This document shows positions 1 to 14,677 of a DNA stretch of 64,000 nt, piece after piece (within the stretch, counting starts at the first letter, position 1; each line of letters starts with the position of its first letter). A program made the position numbers and the translations under genes. The DNA comes from Oreohelix idahoensis. Its lineage: Eukaryota; Mollusca; Gastropoda; Stylommatophora; Oreohelicidae. The DNA lies in the NCBI GenBank assembly GCA_024509875.1, contig JAMPIV010011354.1:1-64000 (forward strand), read 5' to 3'. Under the pieces are notes generated by a model. It made no database searches, was not told the origin of the DNA, and saw only the letters and a program-made list of their open reading frames with translations.

Positions 1-1925
1 CAGGCCTTTACACCCCTCCATTTTAATATAATTCTTGTTCAGAGTTTCTTCTTGATTTTTGTTTGTTTTTTTTGTTTTGTTTTTGTTTATTTATTTAACG
101 TATTAGCATAATTATGATTGTCCCTATTTACAATGATTTGACAAATGTGATGCCACTTTCTCATATCGGCAGTTGTTCATATTATTTGGAATTGAAAACA
201 ATATATATCCTAATTATAACCCATCAGAGGTTGAACGGGATATTTTTCTTCATTAATTAAAAAAAAAAAAAATCTTACTCGACGCTTATTCTCGCTACTA
301 ACCCTGGTATTGTCGACAAAAAATGGCGTCCACGTCGTTCAGCCTCGTTTTCGATTCTGACTTAGTTGACGTAACTCTTTATAGAAATCCAGGGCACTAG
401 ATCCGATGTCACATCTGCTTCTCTAAATGTTTGATTGTTTGATTTTAGGGCCTTGAACAAAATATTTGATTTTGTTTTGGGCATAAGATAAACCGTTCAA
501 CCCCATATGGGTTATAATTTGGATACACAGTAATTCATTATTTATATAGTACATTACATTTGTTGTTTTTCCAGACTGCAAATTCTCAGGCGTTTGGTGT
601 AGCGTTTTGTAAGATCTGTTGGTGGTGTATTTCTTCACTGTTCTTGAGTATATCTGCCGTAAACGTTTTGAATTTTGAGATGTTTGTACTTTGATTTATT
701 TTTCGTTACGTTTTTATTTACTGCCCTTCGGATTAACACAAGTATTTCTATTTGGTAGGCACTGCCTTGTAATGTTTGATAATTTATCTTACTTTTGTAC
801 CGAACCTTTGTGGTAAATAATTTGTTTATGTATTTTTGTACATCTTTAATTATTCTCCTTCGTTCTGGTTGTTGTATGTTTTCTTTTTCTTTTGGTTATT
901 TAAAATATATTATGTTGTATAGTTGTTGCCTGGGTAAGTCAACTTTTAGAACAGTTTCTAGTGATGGTGATGATGAGTTGTTTGGCTTTCAAGTATTCTT
1001 TAAATGGTTTTTGTGTGTTTGCTGTCATGTAATGGTGACCTGAACTGCTTATGTATGCGTATATGATCCGTTTGAGTTTCTGTCCTCTAGTCTGATGATA
1101 TTTTCCTTTTATACTGTATTTTATGTGGAAGCATGCTTCTTTCAGTTTGATTTAAAGCACATAATTGTATGAATATTTCTCAATTTTAGTTCACTATTCC
1201 ATTTTCCCCGTGATTTCTCAAGGTCGTTGTTACCAGTTCCAAATCTTTGCATTTAGACTAATCATCAAATCTGTATTTTCTTTTCTGCACCCCTTATCCA
1301 TGCTATTTCCTAGTCTGGTGTAAAATTCTTCTTTCGTGGATTCTACTTTGTCATTGGTTGGCGCATCGAGTGGATAATGTTCATTTTTAAAAAAAAATTT
1401 TTTCTGCAGTGTTGAGTGGCGCTGGTATTAGTTTGAGTTCCATTGCTCCCCTTTCTAAGAGTACCTTCTTCGCTTTCTTTGACAGCATGATAGCTCCACC
1501 ATCACTACAGTGCGCGATTTCTTCCTCATGTCACGAGGATAACACCATTGCTCCTGTGCTCATCGTCTCTTTTCTATTCCCTTTAATCTTGTTTCGCAAA
1601 GTGCACTCCATTCAAGCCGCACCTCGTGTGTAATTCTTAACTTTGAGAAGTAATTGTAACAGCAATTCTGATAATAGACAGTCTTCGTTTTACGATTTAA
1701 GTACTTGAGACCATTCATACTTACGTCAGCCTTCCCATTAATCATATTATAGTATAATTTGTAATTGCATTATGTTATTTCATATTATAATTTGTACATT
1801 CTATTATTTCATTACACACAAACGGTAAAATTAGTTCAAATATATAACAAAACAGAATTACACATTTTAGCATTCATACATGTTCAAAGTTATCATATCC
1901 TTATGGTTCATATGGTATATAGTGA
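1..1925. other. AT-rich stretch, no supported gene
   Basis: Nothing convincing is visible on either strand. The open frames are short (at most about 80 codons), low in complexity and lack any motif I recognise. Poly-T and poly-A runs are common. Old degraded repeat sequence is possible but cannot be shown from the sequence alone. Confidence 0.6.
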
Positions 1926-2058
1926 TTTCTGACTTACGACCATATCGAGTTACGACCATATTGACATATGACCATATCGAGTTATGACCATATAGAGTTA
2001 CGACCACGACCATACCGAATTACGATCATATCGACTTACAACCATATCGAGTTACTGA
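1926..2058. repeat. Degenerate short tandem repeat, unit about 16 bp
   Basis: A unit close to TTACGACCATATCGAG recurs about eight times with point changes (CATATCGAG, CATATTGAC, CATATAGAG, CATACCGAA). It has no coding content. The degeneracy suggests an old array. Confidence 0.7.
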
Positions 2059-2674
2059 CGAGGACATTCTGTATTTCACAATCTATGAGTGGAAGAAATT
2101 TTTATAAAATTTTCCGATATTGACAGTTCTCGATATCTTTATAAATGTAATTTGTAAAACCGTTCTGATGGCACGCTGTCGTATCATTTTAAGCAGTATA
2201 TCATACATTCTCTTCTATATTCTAAATACATATAGACAAGAATACAAATTACATGAATATGTGTGAGAAATTGCCGATTAATTTTGTATATGGTTTACTT
2301 CACTCAAATAATACTAATAACAGAAGTAATTAATATATTCATTAACACAGATAACGTTTATGTTACTAAATATGATGCCAGAACCTCGGTGAATAAGTCA
2401 AAACAGATGAAACAAGAAAAATAAATTAGTTGTTGGGTTATCGCCCCATTTTACATTTAGAATGTGCAGTGTTTTCTCTGGTCTAAATCAGATTTCTGTA
2501 ATCTCCAGACGGGAGAGAACGCTTGGTTCAACCAGTGGCATACGACGAAGAAGAACAAGGTTCGGCCAGTTTGTCTGCATTGTTCAATTAATTGACCCCC
2601 AATTTTCGTACTCTTTGGGACCTTTACCGTTAATATTGCCTCCGGAAGATAATAGTTATTTCTCGTTATTATCT
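2059..2674. other. Non-coding spacer, nothing recognised
   Basis: AT-rich sequence with no open frame resembling a known family. It ends at a CTT-rich stretch that seems to be the complement of the tail of the LINE fragment that follows. Confidence 0.5.
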
Positions 2675-3390
2675 TTTTCTTCATGGATCATTAGCCGCTA
2701 ACTGACAGATCAGTCAGTGACCATCAAGCCTGGTAGAATCAACTGACAGATCAGTCAGTGACCATCAAGCCTGGTAGTATCAACTGACAGATCAGCCGGT
2801 GATCATCAAGCCTGGTAGTATCAACTGACAGATCAGTCAGTGACCATCAAGCCTGGTAGTATCAACTGACAGACCAGTCAGTGACCACCAAGGTAGTTTA
2901 AACTGACAGATCAGTCAGTGATCATCAAGCCTGGTAGTATCAACTGACAGATCAGTCAGTGACCATCAAGCCTGGTAGTATCAACTGACAGATCAGTCAG
3001 TGACCATCAAGCCTGGTAGTATCAACTGACAGATCAGTCAGTGACCATCAAGCCTGGTAGTATCAACTGACAGATCAGTCAGTGACCATCAAGCCTGGTA
3101 GTATCAACTGACAGATCAGTCAGTGACCATCAAGCCTAATTGCATCTTCTAAGGCAGCAGCAAACTCTCTCTCCACTTTGCTCGTTCGGAGACCATTCTT
3201 CGTGCGTTCTATAGTTCATGCTTTACATTTCGGCCACCATAGATCTCCAAAAGTTATTTTTTGGTCGATCTCGCTTTCGCCTTCCATCTGAGGCCCATAG
3301 CATTGCAGTTGTGATAATGTTGTCGGGGCCTCTCATGAGGACATGGCCAGCCCAATTTCAGCGTCTACCCGCTATGATAATGTGCATATC
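2675..3390 (-). mobile_element. RTE-like LINE 3' end, 5'-truncated, carrying a minisatellite
   Basis: Read on the minus strand, 3390 to about 3170 gives a broken version of the C-terminal tail of an RTE-type reverse transcriptase: an IIAGRR motif, a W(A/V)GHVL motif, then an R-R-K-R-x-R-P-K basic stretch. The same tail, better preserved, is at 10532-10978. The far 3' end of that copy (the GGATCA(A)AG region before the GAA-rich tail) corresponds to 2685-2705 here. Between the two matched parts lies the 41-bp minisatellite. At least one stop interrupts the coding tail, so this is a dead fragment. The family assignment rests on recognising the tail motif and could be another LINE clade with the same C-terminus. 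Confidence 0.65.
2699..3136. repeat. 41-bp minisatellite, about 10-11 copies
   Basis: The unit begins AACTGACAGATCAGTCAGTG and continues with ACCATCAAGCCTGGTAGTATC. Copies are nearly identical except one shortened unit near 2880-2905 and scattered substitutions near 2790. There are no unique spacers between units, so it is not a CRISPR array. The unit resembles the last ~45 bp of the surrounding LINE 3' end. Confidence 0.93.
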
Positions 3391-6780
<3,390 letters not shown>

Positions 6781-7002
6781 CCTATATATCAAGTTCAACT
6801 CACTCAAAGGCGTATTTTATTAATCAAGTTTACATATTCACAAGTAGATTCGTATATACATCAATCAGGTTGAACTCACTCAGCAGCTTACCGCTCGAGT
6901 CAAGTTAAAGCACGCAGAAGTTGATTCTCCTATACATCAAGTACAACTCAAAAGCGTATTTCCTGAATTAAGATTACATACTCACAAGTTGATGAGTCTA
7001 TA
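6781..7002. repeat. Diverged direct repeat, two units of about 72 bp
   Basis: 6781-6852 and 6930-7002 share a layout: TATCAAGT(T/A)CAACTCA, then AAAGCGTATTT, then ATTA(A), then TACATA(T/C)TCACAAGT. A partial third copy lies between them (GGTTGAACTCACTCAG). Origin unknown. Confidence 0.55.
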
Positions 7003-8239
7003 TATCAAGATCACTTAGTCACATGGTGATTCGCTAAGATATCAAGTTCAGATACTTACTCCGTCAGTGCATTAAGTGAATTCGTCTACTCTCGTCGTGT
7101 ATTGCACGAATGAAATTCATTCAAGCAAGCTTCATTAAACGAAACTCCCTTGTTACCAGAAGCTGATTTCATGAAAATTTCCAGTGTAATCAGTGCCTTT
7201 CCAAGATCAGACAGCAGATGTTTTCCTTAGACAGCTGTCAACGGGTTGTCGAAAGTAGAGAGATTCGCAGGAGTTGAAAGACATTACATCTTCCAGGTTC
7301 TCACTACGACTCGTACAAGAGTTTCAGCTATACTTACTCGTCTCTCTGAAAACAACCCACACGACATACCATACATCTACATTGGACAGTCTATGTGTAT
7401 CTGTGTAAAAACTTTCCTTGGGGGAAAGTTGAGAGCCACATAGTGTAGATTGGAAATCAGTGTATTAACGCTTAATATTTCATACCATCATTTCACTATT
7501 TACTTAAGTTCACTCTCATATTTAATTAACTACATTTTCACATTTCATCTGTGTATGTAAATTGTCTTCCACTATCATCCTTTCCACTTTCTACTAACCC
7601 TATATGTGAATATATTTAACAAATAAACCGTATAGCCGCTTTGATAATTACCTAGGTCGTTATTGTATCACTCGTGCTGTCTGTGTTAAGTACTCACATA
7701 CAGGTAAATACTTCATTTAGAGGAGGTTGGGGGGCTCTTTCTTTATCGAGATCAGAGGACAGAAGCTAAAGTCGTAGGGAAATAGACAACTTTCCATAAT
7801 TTATAAGAAAACGCTATCTAGTGGAGAGCATTCATTTTCTCTTCTTCTTGTCCTTATCTCGAATATGTCTCTTTTCTTAACGAGCAGATTTCTGGAGACC
7901 TTCTTGACAATATTCCATAGGCCATCCTCATAGAGAACTATAGTGGTAGCTGTACACGATACGACAATCGTCACGCTTATTTTATTACTTCAAGAGATTA
8001 ATAAATAAACAAAAATTAGAAACATAAAAGATTGTGTTTGTGTGTGTATGGGTGTGCATGCGCTCGCTGCATAACACGTTAATTTATTTTTACTGTTAAA
8101 TTATAGAAAAAGTATATGTAATAGAAGTGAAAGAAAACGAAAGTACTTACATGTTGTAGTGACTAGTAATTTAACACTTGTTTAATGCAAATTGTGTTCA
8201 CTAGTAAAGGACTGGCTAATCTTTACCAGGATGAGAATA
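7003..8239. other. Non-coding spacer, nothing recognised
   Basis: AT-rich. An AATAAA sits near 7622, but no flanking structure identifies a gene or an LTR. Confidence 0.4.
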
Positions 8240-8552
8240 TTTTACTTCTTCTTCCTCGTTCGTCTTGAACAGGACATTGGTTGGTCGCGGGGCTGCTATA
8301 TTTGCGCCTTTCGGCCCGACACATCCGACTTCCGTAAGGCATTTTTGGGGACCGGGTTTGCCTTCCCTTTTCGATCCCTACTCTCTCGGCCAGACTGCAG
8401 TGATGCAGCCTGTTTCCAGGACCACCACTTTGAGGTGGAGTAAGGTCTTGGTCAGCTCTGGTTCGCTGACCCTGACGCAAGTAGTCAAGCTATGGGTCGC
8501 TGACCGCATTCATCTCTTTTGCTGCGTCTTCGGTCCCGAATTTTTTGTTTAA
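8240..8552 (-). repeat. Possible retroposon 3' end with GAA-rich tail
   Basis: On the minus strand this GC-richer block (unlike its neighbours) ends in CGAACGAGGAAGAAGAAG. That resembles the tail of the Jockey-like fragment at 10040-10075 (GAACGAAGAAGAAGAAG). The body contains no coding motif I recognise. It may be a LINE 3' untranslated region or a SINE sharing the LINE tail. Confidence 0.35.
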
Positions 8553-8639
8553 GGATGACTCAGTCTTTAATTTTTCAGAGGCGTAATCTAGAATACTAGT
8601 TCCTGGGGGTCTCTGAAGAGACACATACAGACTAGGACT

Positions 8640-9060
8640 ACTAAGCCCCCAGGCATGTCGTACGAGGTGACTAATTTAATATTGTACATAGGGCTGGAAA
8701 CCTCATTATATAAAACTAATTGACATATCAACCACTGGTGCGGGAGCATGTGAATGTTGGTGCAGGCTTCCTGCAAGGTGCAATGGTGGTTCTTGTGCTC
8801 CATAAGGAGAGCAAAAGAAAATAAATGAATCTAGAAACCAACGTTGTCACGGTGCTCTTGATGACGTGTCCTGTGTAGATTCCCGGTTGGTTTCTCAGAA
8901 AATGAAGAATTCGTCAACTACTCACTCATGCATGTCGTAAGTTGCTGCTAGGGTGAAGTTATGCATAGGGCTGAAAACCTCATAATCTCTTTGATGCAGG
9001 CTTCCTGAAGGGATGTATCTGCAGTTGCGGGCTCAGTGCTCCATATTGAGTGAAAAACAA
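8640..9060. repeat. Two diverged direct copies of a ~130-bp sequence
   Basis: The segments near 8655-8815 and 8930-9055 share ordered blocks: CATGTCGTA, CATAGGGCTG(G/A)AAACCTCAT, TGCAGGCTTCCTG, and GTGCTCCATA followed by an A-rich end. No function is apparent. Confidence 0.55.
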
Positions 9061-9560
9061 AATGATGATGGTGGATTGATGAAGCGAATGGAAAGTATAC
9101 TTTCAAATAATAAAGCAAACATTAAAGATAAATCTAAAGGAGGATCAATGTTGTGCTGTGGGACACGGATCGAACACATGCTGTAATAACAAAGTTAAAA
9201 ATGAACACACTACAATAGTTGTATCAAACCAGATTGGATTGAGTGCTGTTTCACGGCCATATGGAAAGGCTTGACACAAAACGCAGAAAAGCCGAGAACT
9301 GTTACGTCATTGTGTAAGCAATGTAGAATTTAGTCCTACTTCTAATGAAGAAGAATTTCCGTCTCCTCCCCCCTTTTCCCCTTACATTATGACGCCACTG
9401 TTAGTTATTGAGCCTTCCGATATACATGGCCGCGGCTGCTTTCGCATCAGTAATTGCCGCAAAGAAGCGGCAGGCAATCTAGGAGCTGCGGGGATTTTCT
9501 TGAGAAAAACTGACTCATAAAAATCTACTTTAGTAAAATCATATCTGTTTTCAGATATAG
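9061..9560. other. Non-coding spacer, nothing recognised
   Basis: No motif or repeat beyond short low-complexity stretches. Confidence 0.4.
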
Positions 9561-10078
9561 AGTTGTGATACAGTGGATCCCTTCTCACTGCAACATCCCT
9601 GGAAATGAAGAGGCTGAAAAATTGGCAAAGGAAGGGGGAAAACTTCCTCAGCTGGACACAAATATTGAAATATAACCTATGAGGAGTCCAAGAGTTTTAT
9701 CAAGCGCAGATACAGGCACAAGTGGGAAGAAGAGCATCCAGGCCACACAAAAAATGATCCGTATTACCAGCTCAGCAGAAGTGAACAAGTGGTAATCTTC
9801 AGACTTCGCACTGGTCATAACAGATTGAGATACCATCTGTTCAACAAATTAAAGATAGGAACTACGGATGAGTGTGACTGTGGCACTGGTAAAATGACTG
9901 CCGAACACCTGCTTCAAAGGTGCCCAACATATGAGGAACAGAGAAGACGCATATGGCCATCACCAGTACCATTCCTGGAGAAAATCTACGGAGATATCAA
10001 CAGCCTCAGGCTGACCACTGCTTTCTTTGAACTTATTCAAGTTGACATCTGAGGGTGAACGAAGAAGAAGAAGAAGAT
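9561..10078 (+). mobile_element. Jockey-like LINE 3' fragment: RNase H end and zinc-knuckle tail
   Basis: The fragment opens with the end of a LINE RNase H domain: QWIPSH, then a P-G-N-E-x-A-(E/D)-x-L-A-K motif, around 9570-9640. The frame is then lost. It resumes in 9789-10052 with LRTGHNRLRYHL, a C-x-C-G cluster and EHLLQxCPxY, the cysteine/histidine tail typical of Jockey-superfamily ORF2 proteins. A GAA-rich tail follows the stop. The element is 5'-truncated and frameshifted, so it is not functional. A second, more decayed copy of the same tail is at 42180-42425. Confidence 0.75.
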
Positions 10079-10434
10079 GTCAGAATATTTGGAGTAAATG
10101 TAGCTGTAGCCTATAGGTAACTTTTATCATTGCCGGATGATTTGCTTCCCGTCAACGAAGCAGTGGAGAATTCAAATAAATTAAAAGATACTTTAACCAC
10201 TATTAACTGCACCTCAAAGAAAACATCACATTTCCCATCTTCTTCGATGATAGGTAATGTTTGTAAAATAACATTTGAGTTTTCACTGGAAACGCTGATT
10301 TAAAAGAACGTTTAATCCTGGTGATACCCCGGTTTTAAAGGCTCGATGTATCTAACGTAAAATCCCAGAGGTACAGGGATGCCTACACCTGTTTTAATTA
10401 TACTAAAAACATGGTTTAATAAGACATCAACATC
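10079..10434. other. Non-coding spacer, nothing recognised
   Basis: No coding or repeat motif seen. Confidence 0.4.
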
Positions 10435-11022
10435 AGAATGAATAAGGCAAGAACAGCCTTCTTTAGCCTAAACAACATCTGGAAGTCCTCCCAATACAGC
10501 ACAAGCACAAAATTAAGATTATATCAGAGCTGTGTGCTTTCTGTGCTTCTCTATGGTGCGGAATGCTGGAGAGTTAGAGAAGGAAATGTCGAAATTGTCC
10601 TCCTTTCACACAACATGCCTAAGAAAAATTCACCGAATCTTTTGGCCGATTACCATCACTAACCAAGATCTGCTTACTCGTAGCAAGCAAGAGGACATGC
10701 ACACCATCATAGCTGGCAGACGCTGGAGCTGGGTTGGCCATGTCCTCAGAAGAGACCCCGATGCCATCACAAGAACAGCTATGCTTTGGACCCCTGAAGG
10801 AAAACGAAAGAGAGGCCGACCAAAAACAACCTGGCGGAGGACTGTGGAGGCTGAGATGCAGGGAATGAACCAGAGTTGGGGCACTGTACGAAGGATGGCC
10901 ACCGACCGAGCAAAGTGGAATCAATTTGTTGTTGCCCTACAAGACGCCACTAGGCGTGATGGCCACCGACTGCTTTGACGGTCGGCGGCTAAGGATCAAA
11001 GAAGAAGAAGAAGATGGTTTAA
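10435..11022 (+). pseudogene. RTE-like LINE 3' end, 5'-truncated and frameshifted
   Basis: The first frame (10438-10580) carries the end of an RTE-type reverse transcriptase: K-A-R-x-A-F, then KLRLYQSCVLSVLLYGAECW. The reading then moves to a second frame (to 10978) with TTCLRKIHRI, WVGHVLRRDPD, then KRKRGRPKTTWRRT, the basic C-terminal tail of RTE ORF2, ending in DRAKWNQ. The break lies near 10560-10590, where the two frames overlap. A run of AAG triplets ends the element. The enzyme core and endonuclease are absent, so this is a dead 5'-truncated insertion, as is usual for target-primed insertion. Related 3' ends are at 2675-3390 and 30257-30430 on the minus strand. Confidence 0.8.
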
Positions 11023-11032
11023 TAGATTAACA

Positions 11033-11162
<130 letters not shown>

Positions 11163-12252
11163 GACAAATTGTAGCCCGGAAGTCACCCCATCCCCTCTAA
11201 ATACACCACTATTCATATTAGTATCCGTCTCAAATAAAATGTGTTTATGGTCACTCATGTTCTCTTTTAGGAAATGTTACACAGTAGACGCATTCCTAGA
11301 AACAGGAAAGCAATGAACAACCAAATTAGGATATTTTAAATACGGACACACGTTGAAGAAATCTGCTGATAGCATTAGAAGGCAATCCTTGTTATGGAAT
11401 CTCCAGGGTAAAAATAGCAGACGTAGAAGGAAAAACGCGCGGAGAACAAAGCAGGAGACAGAAATGACAATAATGAAGACATGAAAAGGCCTTGAACTGA
11501 TGGCACGTGACAGGAGGAATTGGCATACGTTTGTTCAATGCGAGTTGAAAGGTCACGCTAATGATGCAAGAGCCGACACTGAATTCCATTCCTTCTCACC
11601 TTGTAAGTCTAGTGTAACAGCAAACGTTTACAGTATCCAAGCATAATCAAAAATAAAGTATGTTACAAAAAAGGAACGAAAAAACATAAGCAAAGAAATA
11701 AATTAAAAAAAAATCAAACCACCTGTGATGGTATTGTCTTTTCTGCCCCGCAGTAGTGGTCAAACAATTGTGACGGTATTGCCTCCCCTGCTTTGCAGTA
11801 GTGGTCTAACAGTGGTCAAAACTCAAGAGTATCTAATATGTGCTTCAAAGGTGTCTACCTTCGCACAAGATTACTCTTGGCAGAGATGTAGATAGAAGGG
11901 TGATGACACTTCTATTACAAAGGGAGTCTTCACAAGATATTCGGAATAAGCGAGAACAATGCTTTGGCTGAGTATGTTAACTCTGTAATTCTGCCGAAGC
12001 TTTTGTGAAGGATTTAAGCACTTATTACTTTCAGCTCGTTTAAACTCCTACCCCTGATTTACTCAGTGGAATTCTATTATTCTAGTATAGCTCTGTTTAA
12101 GGTGTGTGTAGTATTTTGACTGAGACAAACATGCAGTAACTTTAATGATTAAATCGAGGTTAAATTTGTAACATTACAAATTTAACCAAATTTAAAAATC
12201 ACTTTAGGTTTTAACAGTTGGAAAATAATTTGAATAGTTATGGATAAAGAAA
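11163..12252. other. Non-coding spacer before the fossil gypsy-like element
   Basis: No recognised motif. A partly repeated segment near 11725-11815 (TGTGATGGTATTG...CCCGCAGTAGTGGT, then TGTGACGGTATTG...TTGCAGTAGTGGT) is the only structure noted. It presumably includes the truncated left flank of the fossil element. Confidence 0.4.
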
Positions 12253-12315
12253 AGTTATCATCACAGTCTTTATGAAATACATAAAATGTATTTCATAAAG
12301 ACTGTGATGATAACT
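12253..12315. repeat. Perfect 30-bp inverted repeat, 3-nt loop
   Basis: 12253-12282 is the exact reverse complement of 12286-12315, separated by AAA. The right arm runs into recognisable gag coding sequence of the fossil element, so the left arm is an inverted copy of that gag segment placed exactly at the element's 5' truncation point. Confidence 0.97.
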
Positions 12316-12704
12316 ATTATATTAATAGAGCAACTCCTGGAGTCCATGTCTCCTGAAACTAGAACATTCCTAATTGAACATAAGAGAGAGAAGCTAGATG
12401 AAATAATCACTTATGCTGAAAGTCATAAGATGGCTCACTCCTTGAGTCAGGGAACTAAGAAGAAGCCAGGGGAAGGTTTCAAGCCACCACAAAACCAGAA
12501 CAGGTGTGATACTAAGGACTAACCAAACAAATACAAACAAAATTTTGACAGGCAAAAATTTGACAGGAACCCTCAATTGCAGGATAAGAAACCCTACAAA
12601 CAGGGAGATAAGTGGTGTAAGATTTGCAAAATGAATAACCACAATACTTTAAACTGTGGAAAGAAAATCCCTCCTTATCACGATGCATGTCTTATAACAG
12701 GGGA
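12286..12704 (+). pseudogene. gag: Fossil gypsy-like element: gag C-terminal half
   Basis: The frame 12286-12522 reads LIEQLLESM followed by a P-E-T-R-T-F-L stretch. This matches the end of the Gag core of the 45502 element (LIEQLRESV, then P-D-L-R-K-F-L), followed by the same lysine/asparagine-rich linker. After a stop at 12520 a second frame gives a CCHC zinc knuckle, CKICKMNNHNTLNC, homologous to CKNCQMDNHDTDRC in the 45502 element. The sequence is interrupted at 12704 by the LTR element (target duplication CAAGG) and continues as protease at 25317. The 5' half of gag and the 5' LTR are missing; the truncation coincides with the 12253-12315 hairpin. Stops and frameshifts show it is dead. 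Confidence 0.8.
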
Positions 12705-14014
12705 CAAGGTGTCGCGCCGTTATCCCGAACTGGACGTTAATTGTCACAGCACAGTTGGATAAGAAAGTTGTAAATTAAGAAATGTAAGAAAGATATATAG
12801 GATCTCAGAAGTGGCTCGTTCAATGTTAGATTCCTATACAAGTGAGGGGTGAATAGGAAGGCGAATATTCTCACAAAGAGATAATGTCTCAGAAGGGCAC
12901 ATGAGAATGGTTTCTGTTTCCTTGCGACAAATTTCCCCTGTTATTCTTACTGAATATTATAATTGTTATTAAGCCCCCATCCTCTCATACTGAGGAAATG
13001 ACACATATACGGATTTAACAGACAGTACATGTAAGAAACTCACTCGACTACTTGGTAGATGATATAACTTATGTACAGATATTTAATCCCTAAACCACAT
13101 ATATGACACAAAGAAGTTGAAAAGATAAACGAAAATAATAATATGGACATAAACACTGAATGACTAAAAGTCCTAGTATGTCCTACTAATCATCATTAGC
13201 ACTGGTGTAACTATCAGGAGAGTTGCCTAACGTTGTTGAATGTAATGTTCACTTTGTAATACCCTGGAAGGCACTTTAAAATTAGTTCCGTGAGTATCTA
13301 TGTGAAAGTTCTGTTTGGAATTTGAATAAGATCTCTGAGATATCTGGAGGAAAATAATCCTTATGCTTTTGGACTTATCTGTAATCCGATGTTGTCAGCT
13401 TTGGCGCAGGTTGTTAGGTGCTGTCGTCCTGCAGCGATATGACATTACACGTGCGAGCGTTGATCTGTGCTCCTTTATGCTTAGGAGTTGACGAGATCTC
13501 TGGCTTTTGGTTCTGCTGCTCGGTCAAAAGACTGGCTGTCTGTTACCGTCAGACGCCGGACACTGAATTCTGCAATTGCGAATGTTGTCCGCTCAGAAAC
13601 CTAAAAGTCTGAAGACACAAATGTGGCTTCATGAGTTTTCCTGTCATGTGGGAACAGCTATCATTCCCATTCAAATCGCATACACCAGGCATATCAGAAT
13701 TATCCTCTTTCATTCAATAAGAGGACTATTATGTCATACAATCTAAAGATTACAGGCAAACTTTCCATGTTATATAAGATATTTATACTTCACTTTCATA
13801 CAGTCACACATCAGGCATATCAATGTTATATTCATCTGACTTCCTTTCTCACAGTCAAGACATGATAGGTAAACTTAGACCTATGTAACTTCAGGAGTTA
13901 ATTAGTTTAGTCAGTCTCCTTTCCCAAGAACTGTGTTCTACACGGATAGTCGTTCCTTCATACAATGATGAATAGCAATAAAATATAATACATTTATATT
14001 ACACAAATAGATAA

Positions 14015-14180
14015 AGTGAGTGACCGACTGGCCAAGCGATCAGGTTGCTTTCTTCTGTAGCACAACTACATAGTTTTGGAACTGAAACCTGGCTGTGGAA
14101 CACTCCAGTTTACCAGCTGTAAATGGGCACTCAGCTGTGCTCTCGAGCTAGGGAAGGAAAAGGCAGCGAGGAAGGGAACT
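14015..14180 (+). repeat. tRNA-derived SINE sequence embedded in the LTR (left copy)
   Basis: GACTGGCCAAGCGATCAGG resembles a tRNA head with box A. It is followed, after a diverged box B region, by CAGCTGTAAATGGGCA and GAGCTAGGGAAGGAAAAGG. The same ordered blocks appear in the minus-strand SINE at 35690-35868. The sequence is shared by both LTRs of this element. Confidence 0.65.
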
Positions 14181-14677
14181 GTTCACCTAACCTCGTAAAA
14201 GCGGGATCTTTCATGATGAAGCTTGTAACACTTCATTTCCATATGACAATCTCTGCCATGGGACTGCCTTTATCTTCGTAAGGGATAAAGCAATTAATAT
14301 GATAGATGTTATCTTCTATTGGCTGTGGGGCTAGTTGTGATAAGTTTTTGTACAAGCAACAATCATCCACATAGCACATGTTTAGATCATATTAAGAATA
14401 ACAATACATTTATACCAATGAATATTCTACGTGCATATTTTGCGAAGTCTATACGAACCTGCACAGAGTGAAATCATACACCGCTTGGTTAATACCAAAG
14501 TGCTTGTAATGTAGAATTCCTCGCCATGTAGATGCAATCGGCCCACAAGTCGTGCGTGTAAGTGAAGTTTTCGTTGTTGTTGTTGTTGTTGTTTTCGTCT
14601 ACTATGTTGCTGTAATACCCTGTTCAACCTGAAAGTTGGTTATAATTGGGGTATATTGTGTGTTAGGTTCTTCGGCG

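Noticed and set aside
1186..1745. Possible decayed minus-strand LINE reverse transcriptase
   Set aside because: The composition and scattered K/E/R-rich minus-strand codons hinted at it, but no RT motif could be placed.
2699..3136. CRISPR-like array of 41-bp direct repeats
   Set aside because: Repeats are contiguous with no unique spacers and no cas genes; the sequence is eukaryotic. The same holds for 35868-37710.
13418..13612. 64-codon frame repeated at 23598-23792
   Set aside because: It is duplicated only because it lies in both LTRs; no motif, and no other sign of coding.
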